Notes: generated by a model not told the origin, from the letters alone. DNA of 35,568 bases from Planctomycetaceae bacterium (GCA_021732415.1 JAKFVC010000204.1:1-35568), one strand, 5' to 3'; positions 16,735 to 25,273 are shown, counted from the first letter of the stretch. Made by a program: numbers and translations.

Positions 16735-17011
16735 TCCAGTGCCCATCGTCAGCCGCCGGCTGATTTGAGTTCCCATGTGGCGAGGTTGGCCGTTGGCCAA
16801 TTCGCTTCCCTCGCAGGCCCGTTGATTTCGGGGCCTGTGTGAATCGACCCATCACGGCTGCGTTGCCGTGTTCGAATAACAAGTGGATCGTGCTTCCCGT
16901 GTGGATTGCGATCGTGATGTTTCCGCCGGCACTGACCAAATCGCTGGCTCTGACATCTGCAGTTGACTTCAAACCTTATTTCCTTTGTGTTCCTAAACCA
17001 GGAGTGCTCTC
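16735..17011. other. Spacer between lipoprotein and pseudopilin genes
   Basis: No gene with adequate start signals is visible in these 277 bases. I see no strong promoter or terminator, so read-through from P2 is possible. Confidence 0.4.
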
Positions 17012-18055
17012 ATGCGTCAGTTGTTACCCGTTTCCAAGTCCGGATCGTCTCGCAGCTCAGAAGGCCGCGGCGGTTTTACCCTGATTGAATTGCTGGTCGT
17101 CATCGCGATTATCGCCGTGTTGATCGCCCTGTTGTTGCCCGCCGTACAGCAAGCTCGCGAAGCAGCTCGCCGGTCGCAGTGCAAAAACAATATGAAGCAG
17201 CTCGGCCTGGCCCTGCACAGCTTCCACGACACCTATACTTATCTGCCGACCAGTGCTCGTCCCGTGGCGACCTCTTCGGTCCGCCTGGGATGCATCACCC
17301 GGTTGCTGCCCTACCTCGAACAATCCAACATTTACAACAACTACAACCAGACGGTGAACTGGTCGGCCGCTGCCAATCTGCCTTACACCAGCAAGCGAAT
17401 TCCCTTCCTCGAATGCCCTTCGGACGTGACCGCCGGACAGCTCGATTGTGATCCGAACTTGGGAACGACCGGAATCGTGGCTTCCACCAGCTATGCTCCG
17501 AGCAAGGGTGTCGACAAGGCGATGCAGGCTGTGGCCCCGACCGTCTTCCCGTCCGGCGCCAGCTTGTTTACCGATCCGCTGGTCACCACCAGCCAGTATT
17601 TTGCGGGTTTGCTGCCCCAGAACGTCAATGCTCGATTGGCTGACTGCACCGACGGTTTGTCGAACACGATTGCGTTCCATGAATCGGCTGGCCGTCCCGG
17701 CAAGTGGATCAAGTCGAAGCAATCGGGTACCTTCCCCACGAATCGCGTCAACGGTGGCGGCTGGTGCCGCCCGGCGAGTGACATCCTGGTTTCCGGTTCG
17801 AATGCCGCTGGTACGGCTCTCGGTAGCACCATGCCGATCAACGTCACCAATGGTTATGACGTCGGCGCAGAAACCTACGGTTCCGGTGCTTATGGTGTCG
17901 AGGGCACCAGCCAGCCCTACGCCTTCCACACCGGTGGAGCTCACTTCCTGCTGGGTGACGGTTCGGTCCGTTTCATCAGCGAAAACGTGGATCTCGGCAC
18001 CTTCCTCGGTGCGGTGACCCGCGGCAATGGTGAAGTGACCAGCGTCAACAACTAG
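17012..18055 (+). CDS. DUF1559 pseudopilin (type II secretion G-like)
   Basis: A 347-residue protein of the DUF1559 family (PF07596), massively expanded in planctomycetes. [20 protein letters not shown] at about residues 20-40 is a type IV prepilin signal, with predicted cleavage after the glycine before Phe and Glu at position 5 of the mature helix. It continues through [12 protein letters not shown] and [15 protein letters not shown] into a globular domain ending with [16 protein letters not shown], the family's H-X9-DG signature. AGGAGTGCTCTC before the ATG is a good ribosome site. The protein is presumably membrane-anchored and may assemble into pseudopili or an envelope structure; individual functions are unknown. 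A T-run terminator follows at 18093. Confidence 0.95.
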   Translation: MRQLLPVSKSGSSRSSEGRGGFTLIELLVVIAIIAVLIALLLPAVQQAREAARRSQCKNNMKQLGLALHSFHDTYTYLPTSARPVATSSVRLGCITRLLPYLEQSNIYNNYNQTVNWSAAANLPYTSKRIPFLECPSDVTAGQLDCDPNLGTTGIVASTSYAPSKGVDKAMQAVAPTVFPSGASLFTDPLVTTSQYFAGLLPQNVNARLADCTDGLSNTIAFHESAGRPGKWIKSKQSGTFPTNRVNGGGWCRPASDILVSGSNAAGTALGSTMPINVTNGYDVGAETYGSGAYGVEGTSQPYAFHTGGAHFLLGDGSVRFISENVDLGTFLGAVTRGNGEVTSVNN

Positions 18056-18092
18056 TCGTTCCGCAGTACGACAATCCGCGGTTTGATCTCTG

Positions 18093-18134
18093 ACAGCAGT
18101 CCGGTTGCCTTGGTGGCCGGTCTGCTGTTTTTTC
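18093..18134 (+). terminator. Intrinsic terminator of the DUF1559 gene
   Basis: ACAGCAGTCCGG (18093-18104) pairs with CCGGTCTGCTGT (18117-18128) with one mismatch, followed immediately by TTTTT. It lies 37 bases after the stop codon. Confidence 0.75.
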
Positions 18135-18141
18135 GTTTGCG

Positions 18142-18323
18142 CCCGTGGCGGACGCTGCTAGCGTCCGTCTCTCAGGCTTTCCAAGCAAAAATCCTTCACA
18201 GAGTTGCCCGGATGGGCCGCCGACACATTGGCAGGCAATCGCCGGTCGCCCCTTCCGGGCGACTCCGTAGCTGATTTGTTTGGAAAAACACGGAACACGG
18301 ACGCTAGCAGCGTCCGCCACGGG
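18142..18323. repeat. Long inverted repeat, GGACGCTGCTAGCGTCC type
   Basis: The perfect 27-bp arms are 18142-18168 and 18297-18323, each with an internal palindrome (GGACGCTGCTAGCGTCC). Imperfect pairing continues inward (TTTCCAAGCAAA against TTTGTTTGGAAA). The 128-base centre holds a second small hairpin, GTCGCC/GGCGAC. It fills the space between the convergent ends of the pseudopilin gene and the deiodinase-like gene. Confidence 0.9.
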
Positions 18324-18344
18324 GCCCGGGAGCCTCCACCGAAC

Positions 18345-19481
18345 TCATTTACAAACACTCTCACCCAGCTTCTGATCGAGCAACGTCATCAGCAACGCCT
18401 GCTCCATCTCGCCCGTTTTGAATCCAAACGGTCCGCGGCCTCCCTTGTAGGCGACTCGGCCTGTGGTATCGATCACATAGCAACGAGTCGGCATACCGCT
18501 ATAGGCGTTGCCGGTCGAGTCGTGGATGTCGTCCACCAGCCAGGGCATGGACGGGGCCAGCAGGCGGTGGCACTGGCCGGCGACGGACTGGCGTTCAGCG
18601 TATGTCTTGGGCTGAGACGCGACGACTCCGACGATATCGTTCGAACGCATCTGCCAGGCATCGGTCGGATGGGCTTCACGCACGTAGATGCCGAAGAATT
18701 TCGCGTACTTGTGGAATCGCTTGGCGATGTCATCCGCTCCGGGGTACATCGAGCGAAATGGTCCGCAGGTGAAGTTGCCGAACACCAGGGCGATCGGCTG
18801 GGCTCCCACCTCGGCCGATAACCGCACTGTTTGCTCACCGCCCGTGGTCTGCAGTGCAAAATCCGGGGCCAGTGCGTTGAGGTCCGGGCCCTCTTCCATC
18901 GAACCGATATCGCGCGAGAAGAAACCGTCCAGCAGCCTTTCCTTGGTCGGAGCGTCCCCTGGTAAATATCCAGACGACAAACCAGAGAGCCAGGCTTCTC
19001 GCAATTGCTCCGAATTGATTTCGTCCTGCCCCTGCGCCACGGAATCAAAATACGCGAGCCAGTCCGCGCGGGAGATTCGGCCGTCGCCATTGGGGTCCAT
19101 GCGGCGGAAGAAACGGTTCGCGGTATAGGCCGACTGCACCCACGAACTGTTGCTCGACCAGTCGAGATCATCGGCCGTAATCTGCCCATCCCGATTGCGG
19201 TCCAGACGCTGAAACCAGGCGGGCTCACCCAGGAATTTTTCGCTGGATATCCCAGCGTCGATCGCGACTCCGTGTCGTTCTGCCAGCCAGCTCCACGAGT
19301 ACCGCGATTGTCCCGGCCCATACCAGTCATCGCCCGAGGCCATCGGCCGGCCGCGACAAATTGCGAGGTACATCCGGATGGCTTCCGGCGGAGTCTGCCC
19401 CTCGTAGGCTTGTTCGATTTCCTCCAGCGGAATCGACATCAATTCGGGAGTCAGCGGGAACTGTGGCTGCGTACTGGGCAT
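18345..19481 (-). CDS. EF-hand protein fused to an iodothyronine-deiodinase-like thioredoxin domain
   Basis: A 378-residue protein. The N-terminal part contains two EF-hand calcium loops, DRNRDGQITADD (about 94-105) and DPNGDGRISRAD (about 129-140). The C-terminal part (about 205-375) matches the deiodinase branch of the thioredoxin fold (PF00837): LVFGNFTCGPFRSMYP, where animal enzymes have selenocysteine, here Cys at about 239, then FGIYVREAHPTDAW, a middle helix, and GMPTRCYVIDTTGRVAYKGGRGPFGF. No UGA occurs in the frame, so this is a cysteine form. Function is likely a thiol redox or peroxidase-like activity and is untested. The ATG at 19481 (GGAAGAATTGCCG upstream) is preferred; the frame to 19523 adds MNDRQDAYPT, a translation of the adjacent palindrome arm. 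There is no signal peptide. Confidence 0.85.
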   Translation of the reverse strand: MPSTQPQFPLTPELMSIPLEEIEQAYEGQTPPEAIRMYLAICRGRPMASGDDWYGPGQSRYSWSWLAERHGVAIDAGISSEKFLGEPAWFQRLDRNRDGQITADDLDWSSNSSWVQSAYTANRFFRRMDPNGDGRISRADWLAYFDSVAQGQDEINSEQLREAWLSGLSSGYLPGDAPTKERLLDGFFSRDIGSMEEGPDLNALAPDFALQTTGGEQTVRLSAEVGAQPIALVFGNFTCGPFRSMYPGADDIAKRFHKYAKFFGIYVREAHPTDAWQMRSNDIVGVVASQPKTYAERQSVAGQCHRLLAPSMPWLVDDIHDSTGNAYSGMPTRCYVIDTTGRVAYKGGRGPFGFKTGEMEQALLMTLLDQKLGESVCK

Positions 19482-19493
19482 CGGCAATTCTTC

Positions 19494-19724
19494 CGTAGGA
19501 TAGGCATCCTGCCTGTCATTCAAGTGGTCTAGATTGAAGTTTTGGCAATCGAAAGCGTCTGAGAGTGTGAGGGTGTGAGAGTTACGGAGTAAGATTTCAG
19601 TTCGAATCTAATTGGACACGTTTCGTCCCTCAGACCCTCACACTCTGGCACCCCCCACACCATTTTATCCCGCGCAAACGACTAGTTACGTCGCTAGAGT
19701 GACAGGCAGGATGCCTATCCTACG
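19494..19724. repeat. Nested inverted repeats upstream of the deiodinase-like gene
   Basis: The outer arms 19494-19518 and 19700-19724 are a perfect 25-bp palindrome (core GGATAGGCATCCTGCCTGTC). Inside lies a second inverted repeat of the GAGAGTGTGAGGGTGTGAGAG family (about 19559-19648), related in both arms and loop (ACGGAGTAAG, CGAATCTAATTGG) to the element at 13190-13310. The left outer arm begins only 12 bases upstream of the deiodinase-like start codon. Confidence 0.9.
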
Positions 19725-19807
19725 GGTAGGGTACCACTCGGCAGGGAGAAAGACCATAATCTGCAGGCCAGTACGGCACTTGATTTACGCTCAATCGGGA
19801 GACCACC

Positions 19808-20638
19808 ATGCCGCATCGACGGAACTCGCTGCTGATATTGCCTTGCCTGACCGTGATCGTCGTTGCTCTGGCGACCTTCGCCGAAAAGAGCGCGGCTGTG
19901 GAAGAGCAGGCAGCCCCGGCGCCGGCCGCTGCTCCGGCGAAACGGGTGCTCGTCTTTTCCGGCACCGGCTGGTACCGGCATCCCGACATTCCCCGGACCA
20001 ATAGCTGGCTGGTACGAGTGCTCACGCCCGCGGGATTCGAAGTCGACGTCACCGAGACCCCGGCCGATATTACGCCCGAGCGACTGGCCCAATACCAGGT
20101 CTTGCTGTTGAACAACGCCAATGAATTGTCGACGTTGTTGAACGATCCTCAGCGGAAGGCGATCGAAGACTGGTACAAGCAAGGGGGCGGTCTCGTCACG
20201 CTGCATGCGACGCTGGTTCATCAGACGAAGTGGCAGTGGTTCTACGATCTGGCTGGTTGCGACTTTGACAGTGATTCGACCTTTCAAGAGGCCAGAATCG
20301 TCGTTGATCCAGAGAATCAGGAGCATCCTGCGGTGAAGGGCCACGGCCCGAAGTTCTCCTACAAAGCTGACTGGACCAACCACGACAAGACCGTCACGGG
20401 TCTCCCCGGGTTAAAGGTTTTGTTGCGGGTCGATGAGTCGACCTACGATCCCGTCCGCGAGTATTTCAAGACGCGTGGCGGCAAGGCGATGGGCAAAGAT
20501 CATCCCATCGCCTGGTTGCGAGTCCACGGCGGCGGACGCTTCTTCTATACCGAACTGGGACATGATCTGCGGTCGCTGGACACCGATTTCGGCCGGCAGC
20601 ATGTGATCGAAGGGGTCCGTTGGGCCGTTGAAAAATGA
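19808..20638 (+). CDS. ThuA-like domain protein, exported
   Basis: A 276-residue protein with an N-terminal signal peptide (LLILPCLTVIVVALATFAEK, about 8-28) and an alanine/proline linker, then a ThuA domain (PF06283; class I glutamine-amidotransferase-like fold linked to trehalose and sugar metabolism). Landmarks are RVLVFSGTGWYRHPDIPRTN, the LLLNNANELSTLLNDPQR region, GGGLVTLHATLVHQ, HPAVKGHGPKF and the final HGGGRFFYTELGHD. Planctomycetes carry many such exported ThuA proteins, often with predicted sugar hydrolases, but no carbohydrate gene is adjacent here. GGGAGACCACC precedes the ATG at 19808. The exact substrate is unknown. Confidence 0.88.
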   Translation: MPHRRNSLLILPCLTVIVVALATFAEKSAAVEEQAAPAPAAAPAKRVLVFSGTGWYRHPDIPRTNSWLVRVLTPAGFEVDVTETPADITPERLAQYQVLLLNNANELSTLLNDPQRKAIEDWYKQGGGLVTLHATLVHQTKWQWFYDLAGCDFDSDSTFQEARIVVDPENQEHPAVKGHGPKFSYKADWTNHDKTVTGLPGLKVLLRVDESTYDPVREYFKTRGGKAMGKDHPIAWLRVHGGGRFFYTELGHDLRSLDTDFGRQHVIEGVRWAVEK

Positions 20639-20657
20639 CCCGCCAAGAGAGTGACCG

Positions 20658-20759
20658 AATCAGCCGGCACGCGTTAGCGTCAGGTTCTGCTGGGAAATCT
20701 CTGCTGGAAATTCGAGTCGATTGTTGTTCGAACCGGGGGCTAACGCCCAGCGGCTGATT
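20658..20759. repeat. Imperfect inverted repeat, AATCAGCCG/CGGCTGATT
   Basis: AATCAGCCGGCACGCGTTAG (from 20658) pairs imperfectly with the complement of GGGGGCTAACGCCCAGCGGC and GGCTGATT (to about 20759), about 22 of 30 positions matching. It lies just after the ThuA stop codon. Confidence 0.65.
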
Positions 20760-20903
20760 TGTCTAATGGCTAAAGCGAATGCCCTTTGGCTCATGCCGCC
20801 CCGCTCACCTACTTATCTTGTCAAGCAACTTCACTTAGAATGATCAGCGAAGTCTGGAGACTTCGACGGTGACAAGGCTCGGTAATCGGAAAGAATCACA
20901 CAC

Positions 20904-21941
20904 ATGCCCACTCCCGAAGGTCATCCTGTTGCGCTGGTTACCGGCATTACCGGGCAGGATGGTTCCTATCTGACCGAATTTCTGCTGCAGAAGGGCTATC
21001 ACGTCCACGGGATCGTGCGCCGGGCCAGCAGTTTCAATACAGGGCGCATCGATCACCTGTACCAGGATCCTCATGTCTCTGGAAAGCGGATGGAGCTGCA
21101 CTACGGCGACCTGACCGATGCCACGCGGCTGGGTGAGTTGATCGAACGAATTCAGCCGGATGAGCTCTACAATCTGGCGGCGCAGAGTCACGTCAAAGTC
21201 TCGTTCGACATGCCCCTCTACACAGCAGATGTCGTGGCGGTGGGAGCTTTGCGGCTGCTGGAAGCGGTGCGGGATGCACAGCAACGGATCGGCCGTAAGA
21301 TCAAGTTCTATCAGGCGTCGTCGAGCGAAATGTTTGGGCAGGTACAAGAAACTCCCCAGACCGAGACGACACCGTTTTATCCCCGCAGCCCGTACTCGTG
21401 CGCGAAGTTGTACGCCCACTGGCAGACGATTAACTACCGCGAAGCGTATGACTTGTTTGCCTGTTGCGGCATCCTGTTCAATCACGAATCACCCCGTCGC
21501 GGCGAGACGTTCGTGACTCGCAAGATCACACGTACTGCCACCCGCATCAAGCTGGGCCTGGTCGATAAGCTCTACCTGGGCAACATCGATGCCCGACGCG
21601 ACTGGGGTTACGCCGGAGATTACGTTGAAGCGATGTGGCTGATGCTCCAGCAGGAAAAGCCCGATGATTTTGTGATCGCGACGAATGAGACACATTCCGT
21701 CCGCGAATTCCTCGACGAGGTGTTTGGCCATCTCGGTTTGAAGTGGCAGGACCATGTGGCCATTGACCCGGCGTATTACCGCCCGGCCGAGGTCGACTTG
21801 CTGATTGGCGATTATTCGAAGGCCGAGCGGGAACTAGGCTGGAAGCCCAAGATCACCTTCCGCGAGTTGGCCCGATTGATGACCGATGCCGATATGAAAC
21901 TGGCTGAGCAGGAGCTAAAACTCAAGAGTCCAGCGTCGTAG
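20904..21941 (+). CDS. GDP-mannose 4,6-dehydratase
   Basis: Converts GDP-D-mannose to GDP-4-keto-6-deoxymannose, the first step toward GDP-fucose, GDP-rhamnose or GDP-perosamine for surface glycans. The 345-residue length is normal. This is an extended-SDR enzyme: the NAD(P) motif TGITGQDG lies at 13-20, [15 protein letters not shown] follows, the active-site SSSEMFG is at about 139-145 and YSCAK gives the catalytic Tyr164/Lys168. [18 protein letters not shown] and [17 protein letters not shown] are diagnostic of Gmd. GGAAAG lies upstream of the ATG. No fucose synthase (fcl) or glycosyltransferase is adjacent, so the gene is isolated from its pathway. Confidence 0.97.
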   Translation: MPTPEGHPVALVTGITGQDGSYLTEFLLQKGYHVHGIVRRASSFNTGRIDHLYQDPHVSGKRMELHYGDLTDATRLGELIERIQPDELYNLAAQSHVKVSFDMPLYTADVVAVGALRLLEAVRDAQQRIGRKIKFYQASSSEMFGQVQETPQTETTPFYPRSPYSCAKLYAHWQTINYREAYDLFACCGILFNHESPRRGETFVTRKITRTATRIKLGLVDKLYLGNIDARRDWGYAGDYVEAMWLMLQQEKPDDFVIATNETHSVREFLDEVFGHLGLKWQDHVAIDPAYYRPAEVDLLIGDYSKAERELGWKPKITFRELARLMTDADMKLAEQELKLKSPAS

Positions 21942-21949
21942 CCACGCGT

Positions 21950-22180
21950 TGTAGCCTGACTCTCCAGAGTCGGGCGCATTGGATTCCAAGCTGGCGGATA
22001 TAACCAACTAGTAATTGCTGCGGTCCAACAAAAGAATTGCGAGTGCGAGAGTGTGAGGGAGGGAGAGTATGAGGAGACAACAATCCGGCTGGACGTGGCA
22101 GTTCTGCCTCATCTCTCTCACTCTCATACCCTCTTACCCTCACACTAGCAGAAGGACCCGACTCAGAGAGTCAGGCTACA
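21950..22180. repeat. Nested inverted repeats between gmd and the ABC permease gene
   Basis: The outer arms TGTAGCCTGACTCTCC-AGAGTCGGG (21950-21974) and CCCGACTCAGAGAGTCAGGC-TACA (22157-22180) belong to the TAGCCYGACTCTC family also found at 28203-28315. Enclosed is an inverted repeat of the GAGAGTGTGAGGG family (22041-22074 against 22107-22146). This is the second case in the window of that inner family sitting inside an unrelated palindrome. The right outer arm ends three bases before the permease ATG. Confidence 0.88.
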
Positions 22181-22183
22181 GGC

Positions 22184-22999
22184 ATGTTTCGAGTTCACTG
22201 GTTTCTGCTGCGAACGTCTCTGGAAGAGCGGCTGATCTATCGCGGGGACTTTGCCTTCGCGACCTTTATCCGGTTCCTGCCGATCATCACGCAGATCTGC
22301 CTGTGGGGAGCCATTTTTGATATCGGCACGACCGATGGTACACGCCGGCTCAACGGTTATTCCTACCAGGAGATGGTGGCCTACTACCTCTTAACGATGG
22401 TCGGCCGGGCCTTTTCCAGCATGCCGGGCCTGGCGCGAGATATCTCCAAAGAGATCCGCGACGGTTCGCTAAAACGGTATCTCACGCAACCGGTCGATCT
22501 GCAGACGTTCTACTTCTGGTCGCGAGTGGCCCACAAGCTGGTCTATTACATGGTCGCGATGGGACCGTTTGCGCTGCTCTTCTGGCTGTGCGGTTCGTTC
22601 TTCACGCACCTGCCAACCGGGGTTGAATGGGTCGCCTTGATCGTCTCGTTAATGCAGGCCTTTCTGATCGGATTTTTGCTGGACAGTTTGATTGGCCTGT
22701 GCGCCTTCTGGCTGCTGGAGATCGGTTCGATCAGCTTCATCTTTATGATGCTCACCTATTTCCTGTCGGGGCACATGCTGCCCCTGGACTGGCTACCGGG
22801 CATCCTGGGCCAGATTGTGAGCTACCTGCCGTTTCAATACCTCGCCTATTTCCCCGCGGCGATCATCCTGGGGAAATTCTCAACCCCCGAACTGGCTTGG
22901 CACCTGACGGCAGCGACCGGTTGGGTGTTGGCCCTGTGGTTGTTGAACCGTGCGGTGTATGCGTGGGGCTTGAGGCGTTATGGAGCCTACGGCGGGTAA
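22184..22999 (+). CDS. ABC-2 type transporter permease
   Basis: A 271-residue integral membrane protein with about six transmembrane helices, of the ABC-2 permease group (ABC2_membrane_6/COG4587, PF06182). Typical segments are ARDISKEIRDGSLKRYLTQPVD in the cytoplasmic loop, FFLSGHMLPLDW-like LSGHMLPLDWLPG before the penultimate helix, and a C-terminal RAVYAWGLRRYGAYGG. Such proteins work as a pair of permeases with one ATPase, for export of unknown substrates, but neither the ATPase nor the second permease lies in this window. The ATG at 22184 is three bases after a palindrome arm and has no clear ribosome site, so the real start could be a little downstream. Confidence 0.85.
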   Translation: MFRVHWFLLRTSLEERLIYRGDFAFATFIRFLPIITQICLWGAIFDIGTTDGTRRLNGYSYQEMVAYYLLTMVGRAFSSMPGLARDISKEIRDGSLKRYLTQPVDLQTFYFWSRVAHKLVYYMVAMGPFALLFWLCGSFFTHLPTGVEWVALIVSLMQAFLIGFLLDSLIGLCAFWLLEIGSISFIFMMLTYFLSGHMLPLDWLPGILGQIVSYLPFQYLAYFPAAIILGKFSTPELAWHLTAATGWVLALWLLNRAVYAWGLRRYGAYGG

Positions 23000-23094
23000 C
23001 TTTCGCTCCGCATACTTGCCTCGCGATACATTCGGAAAAAATGGGTGACAAGGTCATTGGCTCAGCCGAAAAATGTGGATACGCTAAAACTATC

Positions 23095-23328
23095 ATGATC
23101 AGAGTCTATGACGAAATTGTTGACTTCATCGCTGCTGGAGCGACCTCCGATGCAGTGTCGAAATTTCAGCCATCACAGCGTGCGAAAGACTATGTTGTCG
23201 ACTTGATTCGGAAGAAAAAAACAGAGTGTCTGACTCCAGAAGAATCCTCTGAGCTTGAGCACTTCATGGTAATTGAGCATATTATGCGTCTGGCCAAAGC
23301 GCGCGCAAGAAAGTTCGGCCCGCAATGA
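23095..23328 (+). CDS. Small conserved protein of unknown function
   Basis: A 77-residue soluble, helical protein. It resembles a small family seen in planctomycetes and cyanobacteria that runs: a short hydrophobic start, an F-x-[AP]-S segment, a region of basic residues, LTPEE-x-x-E-L-E, then a helix ending LMRLAKARAR. Here these are VDFIAAGATSDAV, FQPSQRAKDYV, ECLTPEESSELEHF and MRLAKARARKFG. No function is established that I can state. Starts at 23041 (95 residues, with GGAAAAA before it) and 23095 are both possible; 23095 fits the family length. The frame also extends far back into the permease gene, where it is only a shadow. Confidence 0.6.
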   Translation: MIRVYDEIVDFIAAGATSDAVSKFQPSQRAKDYVVDLIRKKKTECLTPEESSELEHFMVIEHIMRLAKARARKFGPQ

Positions 23329-23416
23329 CAAGCTACGTCAGTGCGGAAGTCGAATGAGTGCAAATCGGAAACCGGAATTTGCAACGATCACCTCAGGATG
23401 GAAAAATGAAGGATTT

Positions 23417-23535
23417 GGAACACTAATCTTCGCTAATTAATACAGATTCAGAAATTCAAAAATCAGGTCTCGATTGGTTGTCGACTCATCTTGTTTTTGT
23501 TTTTATTAGTGTTGATTAGCGTAGATTAGTGTTCC
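23417..23535. repeat. AT-rich inverted repeat, GGAACACTAATCT type
   Basis: GGAACACTAATCTTCGCTAA (23417-23436) pairs with the complement of TTAGCGTAGATTAGTGTTCC (to 23535), one mismatch, with a partly repeating TATTAGTGTTGATTAG inner segment. It is much more AT-rich than the surrounding genome and than the other repeats. Confidence 0.85.
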
Positions 23536-23572
23536 AGAAATCCTCTTCCTTACCACAATCAGGGGGCGAATC

Positions 23573-23608
23573 AAAAAGAGCCCGGCTGTGAGTTCACAAC
23601 CGGGCTCT
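23573..23608 (-). terminator. Intrinsic terminator of htrA
   Basis: Read on the minus strand, GAGCCCGGTTGTGA, a short loop and TCACAGCCGGGCTC are followed by TTTTTGA. The stem is 23578-23607. It lies about 30 bases beyond the HtrA stop codon. Confidence 0.85.
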
Positions 23609-23636
23609 GAGATCGACATTGAGTTACCAACTCAAA

Positions 23637-25199
23637 TTACACTTCCTTGCTCACCACGACGAAGCGTGATCCCGCCGGCGTTCGGACGAGGAGCAGAATC
23701 CCCTTCTCAACTGAAAGATCCTTCATTGCGGCGGTGAATTCGGCGACGTTCGTTACGTGTTTCGTGCCGACCTTCTCGATCACCATACCGGTCTTCAGAC
23801 CTGCCGCATCGGCTGGGCTGTCCGCAGCGACATCAGCAATCAGGACACCCTTCACGGCACCCTTGTAGCCCAATTGTTCTGTGAGTTGAGGATCCACGTC
23901 CTGGATTTCCACCCCCAGATCCTTGAACTGGCTTGGCTTGTGAACTTCAGATTCCTTGCCAGGAACCTTCTCGTGGTCATCGATCCCGGCGGCGGTGAAG
24001 CTCTTCGGCATCTCGGCAACCGATACCGTCAATGTTTGCTTCTTCCCATCACGCAGGACTTCCAGTGGATAGCCTTTACCGAGTTCGAGTTGTTCGACGA
24101 TCCCCTGCAGATTGCGAGGATTCACAACCGGCTTGTTGTTCAAGGTCAGGATTACGTCGCCAGTTTCAAGTTTGGCCTTCGCTGCCGGTGAATCCGGGAC
24201 AACCTGGCCGACGATGGCTCCCTGGCCAATCTTGATTCCAAATTGCTTCGCCAACTGATTGTTGACTGGCTGAATGGCGACACCCAGGTATCCGCGTTTC
24301 ACGAGACCATGGTCCATCAACTGCCGGCTGACCCAGCGTGCCATATTGATGGGAATCGCGAAACCGACACCGTCGTATCCGCCACTCCGGCTGGAAATGG
24401 CAGTGTTGATGCCGACAACTTCACCATCCAGATTCACCAGCGGACCACCGCTGTTCCCTGGATTGATGGCCGCGTCGGTCTGTAGAAAATCTTCTCGCTC
24501 GAGGATTCCCTGAGCGCGTCCCTTGGCACTGATGATGCCCGCAGTGACCGTCGATTGCAGACCGAACGGACTGCCGACTGCTAACACCCAGTCGCCGATT
24601 TCGCACGCATCGCTATCGCCCAACTTGACAGTCGGGAGCGCACCATGAGGCTTGATCCTGACGATCGCCACGTCAGATCGTGGATCGGTTTTCCATTCTG
24701 TGGCCTGGTATTCGGTGCCGTCTTCCATCCGCACCAGGACCTGATCGGCATCGGCGACAACGTGATTGTTCGTGACGATCACGCCCGCAGCATCAACGAT
24801 GAATCCGGATCCCATCCCATGCGAACGAGGAGCCCGCATTCCGTTTCCGCCATTGCCTCGCCGCTTGAAGAACTCGCGAAACTGCGGATTGTCTTTGAAC
24901 AACTCACCGAGTGGTGATTGATCATCCAAAGGTGCCGCTTCCCCGCCGACTTCCTCGGGGGCCTTGGCGATTTTGCCGCGCGTTTCGATAGAGACAATCG
25001 CCGGCAGGACGGCATTGGCCACTTCGCGGAAATTGGCGGACAGTTCCCGAGCGTGGCTCGATTTCACCACGGGCGGCGCCGCCAGGACTGGCTGACGACC
25101 GACCAATGGACTGTGATTAAAAAAGGTGGCTCCTGCCATTAAGCTCGCCAGACTGACCGTGGCGAGCACCCACGGAGTTTGTCGTCGCACTGAATTCAT
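23637..25199 (-). CDS. htrA: HtrA/DegP-family serine protease with two PDZ domains
   Basis: A 520-residue periplasmic quality-control protease and chaperone. The N-terminal helix VLATVSLASLMAGATFF acts as a signal peptide or anchor. The trypsin-like domain (about 55-285) has the triad His146 (TNNHVVADAD), Asp176 (RSDVAIVRI) and Ser250 (NPGNSGGPLVN). PDZ1 covers about 295-385 (RGYLGVAIQPV, GDVILTLNNKPV) and PDZ2 about 415-515 (DLGVEIQDVD, GVLIADVAADSPADAAGLK). The start at 25199 is fixed by AGGAGAACAAAC; the frame runs on to 25526 without any further start signal. A Gly/Arg-rich LA-loop-like insertion (about 90-128) precedes the catalytic core. A terminator at 23573 and an 18-bp palindrome at 25256 frame the gene. 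Confidence 0.95.
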   Translation of the reverse strand: MNSVRRQTPWVLATVSLASLMAGATFFNHSPLVGRQPVLAAPPVVKSSHARELSANFREVANAVLPAIVSIETRGKIAKAPEEVGGEAAPLDDQSPLGELFKDNPQFREFFKRRGNGGNGMRAPRSHGMGSGFIVDAAGVIVTNNHVVADADQVLVRMEDGTEYQATEWKTDPRSDVAIVRIKPHGALPTVKLGDSDACEIGDWVLAVGSPFGLQSTVTAGIISAKGRAQGILEREDFLQTDAAINPGNSGGPLVNLDGEVVGINTAISSRSGGYDGVGFAIPINMARWVSRQLMDHGLVKRGYLGVAIQPVNNQLAKQFGIKIGQGAIVGQVVPDSPAAKAKLETGDVILTLNNKPVVNPRNLQGIVEQLELGKGYPLEVLRDGKKQTLTVSVAEMPKSFTAAGIDDHEKVPGKESEVHKPSQFKDLGVEIQDVDPQLTEQLGYKGAVKGVLIADVAADSPADAAGLKTGMVIEKVGTKHVTNVAEFTAAMKDLSVEKGILLLVRTPAGSRFVVVSKEV

Positions 25200-25255
25200 G
25201 TTTGTTCTCCTGATATCCTCACCTGAAAGCTTTTTGTCTGGTATTGATCCATGAT

Positions 25256-25273
25256 CTACGACCGCGGTCGTAG
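25256..25273 (-). promoter_or_regulatory. Perfect 18-bp palindrome upstream of htrA
   Basis: CTACGACCGCGGTCGTAG is fully self-complementary and lies 57 bases before the HtrA start codon. A TATGATAAAG sequence just upstream on the minus strand could be a -10 box, though no -35 is clear. The palindrome may bind a dimeric regulator. Confidence 0.45.

Larger units (their letters stand above)
23329..23636. other. Gap between convergent genes holding a repeat and a terminator
   Basis: No gene is seen. The stretch holds the inverted repeat at 23417-23535 and the minus-strand terminator at 23573-23608, both described separately. Confidence 0.6.

Noticed and set aside
17057-17944. 295-codon minus-strand frame
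   Set aside because: Antisense to the DUF1559 pseudopilin gene; a codon-bias artefact.
22627-23040. Long upstream extension of the 77-residue protein
   Set aside because: That part of the frame overlaps the ABC permease gene and has no membrane or family features of its own.
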